Part shown: one piece after another, positions 36,273 through 48,342 of the stretch | How the letters are laid out: each line of letters opens with the position of its first letter | Numbering within the stretch: the first letter of the stretch is position 1 | From: Mucor racemosus | Lineage: Eukaryota; Mucoromycota; Mucoromycetes; Mucorales; Mucoraceae | Reading direction: 5' to 3' | Length of the DNA stretch: 64,000 bases | Assembly (NCBI GenBank): GCA_027405735.1 | Contig: JAPEHQ010000009.1 | Location: 2,294,001 to 2,358,000, forward strand | Position numbers and translations under genes: made by a program | The notes under the pieces: generated by a model | Databases searched by the model: none | Seen by the model: the letters and a program-made list of their open reading frames with translations, nothing else | What the model was told of the DNA's origin: nothing

Positions 36273-39200
36273 TATCTTCTACGTTATAAACAGTGCTTTT
36301 TTGGTCTAAAGTCAATATCTACCTGAAGAAAAAATTGGTGATTATAAAAGTATTATGTATAATATTGACTGGATTTGAATGAATGCATGAATAAACTCAT
36401 CATTTTAACCTATTTAGTTTTCAAAAAATGGTTGCTTCTGTTTAATGACCAATAAACAAGGAGGAAAACGAGATGTTGTCTTGTATATCACTACCAACTA
36501 TCAAAGATACACCATAATGATTACCTGTTAATTGGTTTTACCAATAAATCAATTTTTACAGGTCAAAAGTAAAGGCGTATTCAGTTCAAAACGTTTGAAA
36601 CAACTCAATTATGCTAATTTACATGGTTTATCATCTCTTGCTCATTCAATTGCTATTATCTTTGATTTTAACATTTCGTTTATACTGCTAATCGACTCGT
36701 TAGTCCATTAGAGTTAACTCACCATCATCCTTGATTAGCGTATCTATAATAACGGTCCATTATTAGCTCATGGTATACAAAATTATTAAAAGGGGTCGTC
36801 TAATCTCAAATGTATTGAATCGAGATGAAGTAGGTTGATTGATATAACGGATAATAAATGCAATGTCATTTATGGAATGGGTGAATGTAAATGTATAAAG
36901 CAAAGAAGCTTACTTTTGAATGAAAGTGTTACTAATTATTCTGAATAACATCAATAGGTTCCAAAAGCACAGTTGAGTGCAATCATTGCTACTAAATCGC
37001 ATAATAATTTGATATGTAGAAACCTCTTGAACCATTCATTCTTTTTTTTTTGGTAGTGCTACAACAAATCATCATTCAATAGGCTCCAGTGATGATGGCC
37101 ATGTTTATGTTTATAACATTGGAGAGAAGATAAGACTACTACATCTCAATGTAAATTACCTCTAACGTAATAATTATAAAGTAAGACTATATTATCATCA
37201 AATAAACTACCATACAATATTAACATGGATAAAGATTTACAGTAATAAGCTTGAATCAAGTGGGTACAGCATCGTAAATTCTTGAAAAAGTTCCCAAGTA
37301 TTATAAAGCCTCTTATTTTTAAGATTTACAAGGCTTATAAGCGGAATATTAATTTTAAAAATTATTTTTGTCCAGATCATCAATTTTGACATTTTTTAAT
37401 TTTTTTTTTTCTGATTTTGCAAATCTAGAGTTAATTATACTACCAATTATAAAAACAAAAAATATGCACATGTACAACATTTAGCGCTCTATTTGCTCAA
37501 TAAAAAATAACAAACATTCTTATTACAAAATACTACATGAAAATCCTTTAACCAAAAAACCGTTTTTGGGCCAAAAGTACAAAGTTTCATTACTTAACAT
37601 TTTATATTAAGCTTTTATGAAATCCATGTTAGTTATGGCTACAATTTTCTCTCATAATGTAGTATATTTAAACGTTGATTTTGGTATCAAAATTTGATTT
37701 TTCTGTTTTTTGATAAAAATCATGAGTGTTGGTAAGGGTAAAATGAGCCCCAAAAAATGTCCGCTACAAAGTCTGAATTTTCAGACCGTACGTGGTTAGG
37801 TATAAGAAAAGTTGAAAAAAACGCCTTTTTATTTAAAACTTAGATATACCATAGTGTAAGAGACTTAGCCATTCAACCCTGCTACAGTATGCTCAATCAC
37901 AACGTTGCTCTACGAGCTCGCTTTTGCAATTTTTTAATAAATGTATGATATGACAGACGGTTTTTCTGGTAGAAAAATGTATATTTTATGATGATACTGT
38001 AGATATTGCCTATTTTGTTTAGTTTATAATTCATGCGCCGTAATGTTGCTTTTGCATTGTATGAAATGAGCAATTTTTTAGTAGGGTTTTAATTGCGCTA
38101 AATAATGTAAAGCCTTGGAGATTCTTTTCTACGTGTGTTGTTTCTCTCTTTTTGTTTTCATATTCCAAGGATATATTTACCGTTTGATAAGGCATATCAG
38201 ACTATTATTAAGCTGATATTCTTTTTTTTATCTGAATACGCATGTTAACATAAAGGACTAATGTTTTTAATATAGATAGCAGTCTATACGAGAGACTGAT
38301 ATTTTCATTTAACCGCATTTTAAGATCAAATATTATTATTTACTACTGCATCGTTGGACGTATTTCTTGATTGCCAGATCAAATCGAAGGCAATGATATT
38401 TATATCTACTCAACAAAAAGGGTAAAACTAGTTACAAACCCACGAAATGTTCCAGAAAAGTGATAAAATTTTAAATGATATAGAATCACAAAAAAAGAAT
38501 AGTTTAATTCCTTGCCTAATAACCATAGTTTTGATTGTAGTAGCTACTGTATACTTGAAAACAAACCTTTTTACAGCTGACAATCGTAAACTAAAACAGT
38601 AAGTTTAAAAATAGTTAATTTGTTTAAATTTTATGTGTGATAAAGTAACATATATAATCTTAGATTTGGCTTGCATATAAATTTAAGCAGTAAGTATTAT
38701 TTAAGTTTATGCTCGAGCAAAAATCATTGTTGCTGTAAATATTATAGCTATGATAAACATATTTAAAAATGATGATGATAATTGTAAATATATTGGCTCT
38801 TGCATGTATTGTCTATAATCTATTATATTAATAAAAATAAATGTAATTTAAAAACCCATTCCAGTAAAAAATGCAATGGAATTTTGGGAACGGCACAATC
38901 CTCATGTACTAACCAATTTGTGCCCATATAATTAGCTCATTTTGCGCATAATCAGATTTTATTACTATTGTACACACATGAGATTAATGTCATGCACATG
39001 GACAGAATCTATAATTCTGCACATACAGGCTTAGTGTTGTGCTCGTGTGCAGTTTCTTTTGTTGTGCCCATGTGCATCTTGTTATTGTTCTAACCATATT
39101 CAGTGGGCACAGCAGCTCAGGCTATTATAGTACGCAGCCCACCTGGGCACAACGAAATCATCTTGTGAAGCACAAGTCGGCCGTCGTGCGGAATTAAGAT

Positions 39201-42200
39201 AAATATGCTCTTCATATGTCTACTGTACATTAATTCCAACTTCAAAATTTAATTTTGAATCATTACTTAATTTTATAAAAATTTGGAAGAATGTTAAAAA
39301 CAATTCATATAAATGTGTCTTACATTCATTTTTAAAGAAGTTTTAAGTTTCAAATATAGATTCAAGTAACTGTCCGCAAATAAATACTTAAAAAAATACC
39401 AAAAATTAGAATACAGTACATTTGTTTTCTGAAAGAATTAATTTATTAATAATCTATAGAAAGTAGTTAAACACATTTTATGAAATATTATCTACTGAAT
39501 GATTTTTAAATCTTCAAAAAATATTAATTTTTCATGGAGTTATTGATAAATTAAAATTTTATGATGGATAATTGACTTAAATACAAACCTATGATACAAA
39601 AAAAATCTGTACTTATTATGAAACAATTTGTGAGCAAAATGTTTTATTCAAAACCGTAAATCGCTTTAGAAATGAATGAGCTACAAAAGACATTTAATGG
39701 ACAGATGACGGTAACTATGCAGTTTTTTGTCAAATATTGGAAGCATTTCCTAATCTCCAGTATTTTGCACATTTACAGCTTAAAAGTGGACTACAGCTTA
39801 AAAGTGGACTACAGCTTAAAGCGCAATTTCATTGAAAGTCCGAGAAAGTCGATTTTGAAACAAGACAGTAAATTTGTTTTTCGAGATTTTGATAAAACAA
39901 CATGATTGGCCGGTTTATGGCCCAGCAAAATTGACGCTATTTCAAATTTCAAGCAATATTAGTGGCCCCTGTCATTTGAATCGTTTTTTGAGGATGTTTT
40001 TGATGGTATATCTGTCATTGCCCCATGAAAAATGCAGCTAAAATTAAGGAAAAAGGTGGAAATGAAAACGACGCATTTTGCCCACATTGCAGTACCAAAA
40101 AAACAGAAATGCAAATGCTTTAATGTTTCGTTTTGGAGTGATTAAAATCATTAGTCATTTATTCAATTTTTATAAATTTGGAGATAATGCATCATTACTT
40201 GATCAAAATTGTAGCTAGAATCCAGTAAGATGATGCAAATAAACAAAAAAATATTACGCATTTTGTATTTTTAAAAATAAAGATCTACAGTTTCTTCATA
40301 TTTCAGTTTTCAATTAATACAAATGATCAGTCATCTAGCTGATTTTTAAAGATTTCTGCATGATTTATTGTTACTCCATCAAAAATGCGCTTACAATAAA
40401 GCAAAATAGCACAAATAAAGCTGTAAATTTGAATAAAGCTGAGGCATTATAAAATACAAGTTGAAAAAAGACATAATGCTGTTTACTCGAGTTTTGAGAA
40501 TGACTAATTACAGTTAAGAAATTGCTAGTTTTGTCGGGAACAAGGAACAAGCATATTAAATTATCATTTCATAATTTGGCCGTGTTACTTTTATTGATGG
40601 TTTGCTTCATAAGAGATGCCAGTAGATTACAATGAGATACTGGATAGTTTGTGATTTAAATTTAGCTACAGATATGAAAATGGAATTTCAAAATCAATTG
40701 CATAAATGTATTCTGTGAAATACAAAACAGTTTGCTTTTTATGAGATCTCAACAAAAGAAGAATGCAAGAGGTATATTCCAAAAAGCTGCCACTTATTGG
40801 TGAGATACATATAATAACAAAATTTATTTGAGGATGAAATAAAAGAAAATAATTACCACTTATATAATATAATAATGTGGTTGATTTGTATGAAATAGTG
40901 ATTCTTTTCTTTTTTATTTATTTATAATGTCAAAAATAAAAACACCACTGTGTACATGACATGCCCAGCTCGGGTTCTGTTGTAGGTATCTTTAAATTTA
41001 GCACTCATCATGATGTATAAAAATTATTCAAAAATTTGATTTTGTCCTTTAAACGCTTGAAACCGAATCTTTCCAGCAGTATATCTGAGCAAAAATTCAA
41101 GGCATGATGCTGATTTTCAACTAACATCCGCTTGTTTAAAGTACTCTCTAACATATTTGAGTAGTATAATAATAATTTTGATTTTGATTTTTTTGCTTTC
41201 AATATCCTTACATCATATAAAAGGGTTCAAGAAGCTGTGGCTGAATATATATACTAGCAAAAGTAATGCATTAGAAACAAAAGAGAGGATAATATTTTAT
41301 TAATAACTTGTATAAAAATGAGGCAAGAATATGTGATATACACTTATATTAATAATATGCATTTAAAATTATTTATATAGCATGCATTTGATTCTCTTTA
41401 TAATATGGTAATATTCAAATAATTTTAGACAGATTAAGCTAAAACTTTGTAAATGGCAAAAATAAAGTGCCGTTTATTCAAACAATTAGAGGTGTATTTT
41501 GTTTTCATTAAAAGGACCATTATTAATATTTCAAGTTGTTTGTGTCGTATTTGATTCATACTTGATCTAATACTGTATACTTCCTGCACCAGATAACAAT
41601 AGCTTTATTTTGATTTGAAGAGCCAGACACCAAAAAGTGATTCTGTTGTGTTGGATTTAGACTTGACCAATTGCTATAGAGTGTAGCAAAGACCTTCTTC
41701 TTGGATTAGATTTACACTTTACCTTGTAATGCCAGTGCAGTAGATTTCCTCTTGTTTAAGGTTCAGGCTTGATAAACTTGAGACAGCATATGGAAACGAC
41801 TAAGTAAGTAGCTTGTGAAAGTTGCCCTTTGAGACAATTGTATCCTAGGTGTCTACCTACCATTATGTAAAGTTGTAGGTTAATAGGATTGAAATTCATT
41901 GAGATGAGGTTTTTGTTGTCGCTTTTTTTTGCAGTTGTAAAAAGTAGGTTTCATATGGTTTTCGAATGTTTTTCAGATGTTTTCGCTTAATATTGAGTCG
42001 AATCACGTAAAATCTTCAAAGAAGATATACCTTCGCTTTATGGGCCATTGATATCTCTTGGAAAATAGAAATAGAATATTAATCCCAGAATATTATTAGT
42101 GCACTGGTCAAATATTGACCAAAATTAACCAAGATTCGTCTATAATATATTGTAAAAAATTGAGCACTTAAATTAAAGTATTCACAAGATAGATACGACT

Positions 42201-42513
42201 CTAAGCTACTCTGCATTTTTTGTTTCAGCAAAAAATATTAATTTTTTGTCGAGATAATCAAAATAATAGTTTATATTACAGCTTAACCCTATGGTAACTG
42301 GGTTTCAAAATCGATCTGACAAATCGACCAGAAAATGATAAAAAAACAAAATTACTTAATGGCTCCTGAACTGCAAAGTAAGTTGAAATATCTTATTAAA
42401 TGCTTTTTGTACAGTTTTTAATTCTGCATCCATTTAAATAAAATTCAAAAAAATGCTTCACGTAAAATTTTGTGTAAAATGTAATTGAAATTTTGGAGGT
42501 TTTTTGAAAATAC
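36273..42513 (-). repeat. right arm of the very large inverted repeat (about 6.24 kb)
   Basis: Mirror of 29393-35632. The pairing constant (left plus right coordinate) is 71906 in the outer arm and 71905 near the core; the 1-base drift is explained by the homopolymer difference at about 38222. It contains repeat C (36795-39190), F (39194-39340), D (39385-40535) and the inner part of repeat A. Confidence 0.95.
39385..40535 (+). repeat. repeat D, copy 3 (right arm)
   Basis: Same orientation as 15990-17310 and lacking the 232-bp insertion found there. Confidence 0.75.
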
Positions 42514-43290
42514 ACATTACTTTTTATAAGTATATTTCACATTTAATTAAGGACAATTATGCACAACAAAATTATCTATCGATCGAGCCATTGCTGAACA
42601 TTCTAACTGCATTTTTTGCAGAGAAAATAAGATTTTTGTGATTTTTTTTTCAAATTCAGAATTTGGGATGAGGGTATACAAGGGAAAATTGGGAGGTAGA
42701 AGCGAAGGCGCCTCTTTACACACATTTTTGAGGATATCTCCACGAAAAATTAATATTTTGAAGAGAACTAAATTGGGTCCAAGAGAGCTCAACGAAGTTA
42801 AGAATATGAATGTAAAAAAAATGCTGCTCAATTTCACCAATATTTTGAAATCTACTACAGAAATGTCAAAAAAAAAAAGAAAAAAAAATAAAAGTGCTCA
42901 TAATCTTTTTATACTAAAATATGTTATAAAGCGCTTTAAAACAAGTAATTTTTATTATCAGAACGTGTCAGTATAGCTTGATTTTTTGTAGAGATATGAA
43001 GACTCAAAGCTTTTGATTTTAACAGCGAATAAGCAATAAAAATCGGAAACATTAGCACTGAAAAATTAATACCAACTGCAAAAAATAGGATATTTCCGGA
43101 TACTTGTTTTTGGATTAAAGGCGAACATCTTAGGTACATTGACATATAACTTTTTCTGGGTATTATTTAGTGAAAAGAAAAAGTAGAGCAGGGATGAAAA
43201 GTGGGACCCGGATTTCAAGGAAAAAGCAGCGAATTTTATCTGTTTTTGAGTTTTTCGTGAGATATAAAATAAATTTAGGAACAAGTATCA
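41790..43290 (-). repeat. repeat A, copy 3 (spans the right outer edge of the palindrome)
   Basis: Inverted copy of 28620-30120. Identity is near complete up to 42513 and drops to roughly 85-88% beyond it, while the repeat itself continues to about 43290. Confidence 0.8.
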
Positions 43291-44370
43291 TAATGCGACC
43301 AATTAATATCTGTTTAGCATTGTCGAAGACATATGCTTAAATGTGTTTAATATGAAGTGTTAGGTATAGAAAGTGTGGCACGCTTCAATTCGAATATTGG
43401 CGTCCTTTAACGTAAACTTTTTTCAAAATTTGAGTCTTCTCTGGTCATGAGCTCATATTACAAACAGTACAAACTTGATGTACTAATTTTATATACCCCA
43501 CTTCTGATTTGTCAGCCATCATACATGCTTTATAGCCGTGGACCTGTAGTTTACAGTCAAAATACCAATTAAGGAGTATCCAACTTGACAAAGTTTGGAA
43601 CATTTCTAGATTTTGACAGTATTATGCGAATTGATAACAAAGATGCAAAATAAAAAGGAGTTACTATACCAGGGAGAATATATTAATAACTCTATTACCA
43701 AAGAGAAAAATATTTGCTATATAAATATATAGCTCAATTTCAAATAGTTATGAATCTAATTTTATACTCTGTCAGTGTGTAAATTACATTTTATTAATAT
43801 ATCTTATAGCATAAATAAAACGATACGTAAATTAAAGTTGCAGAAGTATATAGCAAACTACTCCAGTCTGTAAGCGACCTAACTAGTCAAAATATTGATA
43901 TAAATTGTAAACTATGTCATATGAAATTGATTGAATGCTCAAAAGTCAATTGACAACATTTTCTTTTGTGTACAATGTAACACAAATCAACAAAATGTTT
44001 CGCGCCCAGTCAATACATGTATACAACAAACAAAGATACTTTTTCTTCATTTTCTTTGCATATCGTCAATCATTCATTTTAGAACAAATTACCTTTTTCT
44101 TTGCATATCACATTATGATTTCATGTTACGACCCGTGCGGAGCGCGGCGTACATCTCTCCTCCAATCCTCCTCTTTGTAAATAATGCAAGAAGATGTGTA
44201 CCTGAATTTCCTTGGGACTGAGCAAATTACAGGTCCACTACTAGAAAATTTTTTTGGATTATGAAAAAAACTCTCGACCTTCTAGTTTAGACCAACAACT
44301 CTTACATAAATACAGAAACAAGCAGAAACAAACAAACAAATAAACAAATAAGTACATACATTACACATTA
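43291..44370. other. intergenic, no gene recognised
   Basis: 5' flank of the methyltransferase gene. Two overlapping open frames at 43931-44221 show no family features. The leader just before the ATG is a CAAA/CAAAT-rich stretch, common in fungal 5' UTRs. Confidence 0.45.
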
Positions 44371-45135
44371 ATGGATTTTCAAGATTTATCGGACACAAAA
44401 TCACTTTCTACTTTTTCTATAAAATTAAATCCTTCATTTACGTTGCATTTGAGCCAACAAAACAATACACAAAATCATGGCACAACTGTATGGGATTCAG
44501 CTAAATTATTAGCCTTTTATTTGTTTGATACAATCAAGAAGCCAACATTTAATGACAGCAGAGTGCAGAATAACAAGACATGTTTGGAATTAGGAAGCGG
44601 TTGTGGATTGGGCGGATTAATCATGGCTTCATTAGGGTTTGAAACAGTTTTAACAGATTTACCAGAAGTAGTAGATCGCGTGCTTCAGCCAAATTGTAAT
44701 TCAGCGATCGATGATATTACAGACTGGTGGTATCATCTGGGACATACAGCTCAAGTCATTGAACCACCTAAAATAACAGTGCAGTCGCTTGATTGGATTT
44801 CACTGTTAGATCAACAAGAAAACCCAAATCAATCGTATCATTATATAATTGCTTCTGATTGTATTTATGAAATTGAATTAGTTGAACCCCTTTTAAATTG
44901 TATTCGATATTATTCTTCCCCTTCAACAATGATTTTTATTGCAATGGAGAGAAGAGATGATACAGTTGTTGATGGATTTATTGAAAAAGCTAAATCATTT
45001 GGGTTTGAAGCTCGAATGGTTTTAAAGAAATTATTGAATAGTAAATCAGTTGGTAATGAGGACGTTGAGATTTGGAAGCTTAAACTCAGAAAAAATAGAA
45101 GCAATAATGTCATATTAAATGACAAAAAAGTGTAA
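44371..45135 (+). CDS. METTL21-like (methyltransferase family 16) protein-lysine methyltransferase
   Basis: Intronless, 254 residues. The N-terminal part has the family's GTTVWDSAKLLAFYL segment (residues 37-51), the W-D-x-A element before motif I. Motif I for AdoMet binding is LELGSGCGLGGL (72-83) and the motif II acid is in VLTDLPEV. The post-motif II ASDCIYE (161-167) is the family's SD-x-x-Y variant of D-x-x-Y. Members methylate single lysines on chaperones or translation factors in the cytosol; which target applies here cannot be told. Length is typical. Confidence 0.85.
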   Translation: MDFQDLSDTKSLSTFSIKLNPSFTLHLSQQNNTQNHGTTVWDSAKLLAFYLFDTIKKPTFNDSRVQNNKTCLELGSGCGLGGLIMASLGFETVLTDLPEVVDRVLQPNCNSAIDDITDWWYHLGHTAQVIEPPKITVQSLDWISLLDQQENPNQSYHYIIASDCIYEIELVEPLLNCIRYYSSPSTMIFIAMERRDDTVVDGFIEKAKSFGFEARMVLKKLLNSKSVGNEDVEIWKLKLRKNRSNNVILNDKKV

Positions 45136-45223
45136 ATAGTAAACATCATGTGTATAAATGTATAAATAAATCTATGCCCTACTGGTCCTGGACTTTTTGT
45201 CAATTACTTTATTAGATTTTTCA

Positions 45224-45230
45224 TATAAAA
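45224..45230 (+). promoter_or_regulatory. TATA box of the 45294 gene
   Basis: TATAAAA, 63 bp upstream of the ATG at 45294 and 88 bp after the methyltransferase stop. Confidence 0.55.
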
Positions 45231-45293
45231 AGGGGTGAGTGGTTTCGTTTGTATGCTTTTTTCTTTAGCTTTTTTTTTATTACATATATCAAA

Positions 45294-45902
45294 ATGAGAT
45301 TCTCTACTACAAACACTGTTTCCATGATGCATTCAAATTCTACGTCTACTTTTAAAAAAGTATTTTCCAACCTTGTATCTAAATTACCACATCAACAATC
45401 CAATATAAATCAAACCAAAGTCCACCCAATGCCACCACCACCACAAACACAATTACAAAAGCATAGTAGTGCAATTACTAAACAAGATGTCATTCATCGT
45501 AATTTGCGTGATTATTACACTACACAGAATTCAAGAAAGAGACATTACGAAGAACCACTCGCTCCATACAACGAAAAGAACACAGAAAGAGAAATTCGTC
45601 ACAAGACTGTCAAGCAATATCAACAAACAAAAGACAAAAAACAACAAAAATCATCATATCAGCATTGGAAAGAATATTCTACTACATCCTCCAACATTGT
45701 AAATAAAGCTGCACCACCCAAATATAAAACGCATGGTTATGTCAGAGACACAAGATCCAACCCAAATCATTTAAGAATTGCAGCTATAACAAATTCTTGC
45801 TCAAATAGTAAAATTATTATAAACAAGGAAAGGCAATTCCTTGTCAAGAGAAGAGATGAATTCCAATGGGGATCAAAATCCAAACTATCCAATGCCTTGT
45901 AA
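45294..45902 (+). CDS. basic, low-complexity hypothetical protein
   Basis: Intronless, 202 residues starting MRFSTTNTVSMM. A proline run (PMPPPPQTQ, about residues 44-52) is followed by a long Q/K/R/N/T-rich middle (KQYQQTKDKKQQKSSYQHW). A more ordered-looking end contains HGYVRDTRSNPNHLRIAAI and KERQFLVKRRDEFQWGSKSK. No signal peptide or membrane helix. An upstream TATA box and a clean ATG support expression. I do not recognise the family; the conserved-looking C-terminal third is the place to search. Confidence 0.6.
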   Translation: MRFSTTNTVSMMHSNSTSTFKKVFSNLVSKLPHQQSNINQTKVHPMPPPPQTQLQKHSSAITKQDVIHRNLRDYYTTQNSRKRHYEEPLAPYNEKNTEREIRHKTVKQYQQTKDKKQQKSSYQHWKEYSTTSSNIVNKAAPPKYKTHGYVRDTRSNPNHLRIAAITNSCSNSKIIINKERQFLVKRRDEFQWGSKSKLSNAL

Positions 45903-46190
45903 ATCTGTTTGTTTATTATATGCCTTTTTCTCCTTTATTTGTTAAACGTATTAGATCTCCCATAGCAGTTGTAAACCTATGTTTAAATTATTATTATTAT
46001 TATGCCCTTCTTTTTTCTTTTTTGTTTCTTACTTTTCCACTCTTCCACTACCAATCAAATCATGCATCAAGAAATCAATACTAAAGCTTGATTTATTTAA
46101 TTTCTTTTGTTTCAGCAACTATATTGTACATTATGAGCATTTCTTTTTACATACAAAAATATATACATGCGTGTAGTAAATAAAAATCAA

Positions 46191-47096
46191 TTATACCTTT
46201 TCCATAATATCTTTTGTGTTTCTTCTTTTTAATATTCGTAATATTTGTAATCTTCCATTTGATAAACTAGACATGAATGATCCTTGATTATAAATTGAAA
46301 ACCAATAAACATCCATTTGTATATGATGAGGAATGAGTAAGCCAGAGGAAACGAGTTGGCTTTTTTTTTTTTTCAAGCCTGTTAATTGATTATTTTCACT
46401 TTATAATATCAAATCACTTACGAAATGTTCTGCTCACTAAATTGACATGCTTTAATCAACGCTTCTTTTGTGATGGATACTTGATTGTATTTTGAATTTT
46501 GCGTTACTGTATGTTTAAATTTATCTAAAATAAATCAGTATCAATGAGAAAAAACATAAGATTCACCCATTCTATCTCACCATAAACGTTGACATCTCTT
46601 TCTTCAGTACACTGTTGTTTGGCATGGTCGATCATGCTACAATAATCTGTCGTTTTCATGAGAATATATTCATCATCCAAAGCACCAATTATGTGGAATT
46701 TCCTCCAGGTACCATCTGCAAAAGCTTTTTGCTATGTACACGTACGAAATGAGAATATGATTCACTCAATACAACACTTTTATTACTCACTAATTCTCGG
46801 TCTGTCACTGTATTATTATTAGGTAATATACTATAAATTTGATGCAGAAAACATATTGGTATAGATGATTTAGGATTAATTTTTATTAAATATTCTGCAG
46901 CTGTTACAGCATCCGAATTCATGGGTATATCAATATCTCCAAAAAACTCATGATCTTCATCCTCATTAATTATATTGCTATTTTTTCTGATCGGTGGTCT
47001 TTTACGATGACCATATACATCCGGTTTTTGAACCTTTCCTTGTTGAATGTTGTATAAATTTTGTTCGGCTTCAATTCTTCTTTTTCTAGCGTTCAT
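46191..47096 (-). CDS. STK19: STK19-like winged-helix protein (frame broken at an A13 run)
   Basis: Four minus-strand exons: 47096-46791, 46731-46581, 46524-46422 and 46378-46191. Introns are 59, 56 and 43 nt. The product starts MNARKRRIEAEQNL with a basic tail. The STK19 core follows: IPICFLHQIYSILPNNNTVTDREL joined by splicing to QKAFADGTWRKFHIIGALDDEYILMKTTDY, then ALIKACQFSEQNIS and SGLLIPHH, ending DVYWFSIYNQGSFMSSLSNGR and LRILKRRNTKDIMEK. STK19 proteins are chromatin-bound tandem winged-helix factors linked to transcription-coupled repair, not true kinases. The coding sum is 748 nt, one base too many. The surplus coincides with the T13 run at 46361-46373 in exon 4: either a sequence error, a real mutation, or an exon boundary I have placed wrongly. 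Confidence 0.7.
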
Positions 47097-47544
47097 GATA
47101 GATTGATTTCAATGCAAAAAGAAAAAAAAAGAATAAAAAAAAAAAAAAAAAAAAAGAAATTAATCGGAAGAATTGTGCGTAGTTAATTCCTAGTTTACAA
47201 TTGATTGATTCATTACATAATAAAAGCCCACACTTTGAAATCTCACCGCAGCAAAAGATGCATTTTTGCAGGTAATTCTGACTCTTAAAAGTCGCACAAA
47301 TTACATGGATACTGCAGTGCATAAAAATCGAATATAGCATCTATAGTAAACCTTTACAATGATGCTGTTTTTGAATTAAGTAGTACAATATCTATCAGAT
47401 GCAATAAAGAAAAGAGTCATTTCTACAACATCAATGATAATGATGTTAGTCACGAGCGGGATAATCGAAAGAGAAAGAAAAAGAGATAAATTCAAACCAA
47501 AAACACAATCATCTTTAGCTTTATCAACTCTTTTTATAAAAACA
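47097..47544. promoter_or_regulatory. divergent intergenic region between STK19-like and LOG-like genes
   Basis: The two start codons are 448 bp apart and point away from each other. A long A tract (about 47139-47155, T-rich on the STK19 strand) lies 43 bp upstream of the STK19-like ATG and may act as a nucleosome-excluding element. Confidence 0.45.
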
Positions 47545-48342
47545 ATGGCTACTACACTTCCTTTTTTAACTAAACCTGTCGAAACAAACACTGAAATTAA
47601 GAGTGTCTGTGTATTCTGTGGTTCTGGTAGCGGTGCTGATCCTATTTATGAACAAGAAGCATTTGGTATGTAGAAATTTTCCAATGTAGCACAACATTAT
47701 TTTATAAACAATATACATGTACATGCAAATCTTAATAATTATGTTTCATATACACATAGAGCTTGGAAAAATATTAGCAGCAAATGATATTCGTCTAGTT
47801 TACGGTGGGGGATCTGTAGGCTTAATGGGTGCCGTTGCCAAGGGCATCATTGAAAATGGAGGAAAGGCCATTGGTATTGTACCTGAGCCTCTCTTCCGTC
47901 ATGGAAGCAACCAACTCTGCGAGACAGTTATTGTTCCAGATATGCACGCCCGTAAGAAGCGCATGGAAGATGAATGCGATGCCTTTGTGTGCTTGCCAGG
48001 TGGTTATGGTACCATGGAGGAGATGTTGGAAATGATTACTTGGTCTCAATTAAATATCCACTCTAAACCTATTTTATTGCTTGATACAAAGGGTTATTAT
48101 AAACTATTTGTAGATTGGATTAAGCTTTCAGTGCAAGGTTTGTGTATATTAAAATTACTTGATATTGTAGCATCCATTTTAACATTTACTATACAGAAAA
48201 ATTCGTTCATGCCAAGAATGCTGATATCTTTGTACTGTGTGAAGAATCCAAGGATGTTGTGGATACACTGAAGGCTTATAAAGCACCTGATACTCGTTAT
48301 GGACTCGATTGGGCAAAGAGCGAGAGAAAATCATTAGTTTAA
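47545..48342 (+). CDS. LOG-family cytokinin riboside 5'-monophosphate phosphoribohydrolase
   Basis: Three exons: 47545-47665, 47760-48137 and 48197-48342, giving 214 residues. The second donor is GTTTGT. The Rossmann-like fold opens with SVCVFCGSGSG. GGGSVGLMG (residues 56-64) and the defining nucleotide-binding/catalytic motif PGGYGTMEE (120-128) follow, with ARKKRMEDECDAFVCLPGG in the usual place. Such proteins cleave ribose phosphate from nucleoside monophosphates, releasing a free base; many were once mislabelled lysine decarboxylases. Length matches the family. Whether the physiological substrate is a cytokinin nucleotide or AMP-like purines cannot be seen. Confidence 0.9.

Noticed and set aside
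29393..42513. Palindrome as a simple read fold-back artefact
   Set aside because: Not excluded, but a 640-bp unique core and a 1-base arm difference argue for a real structure; left as a test in the findings.
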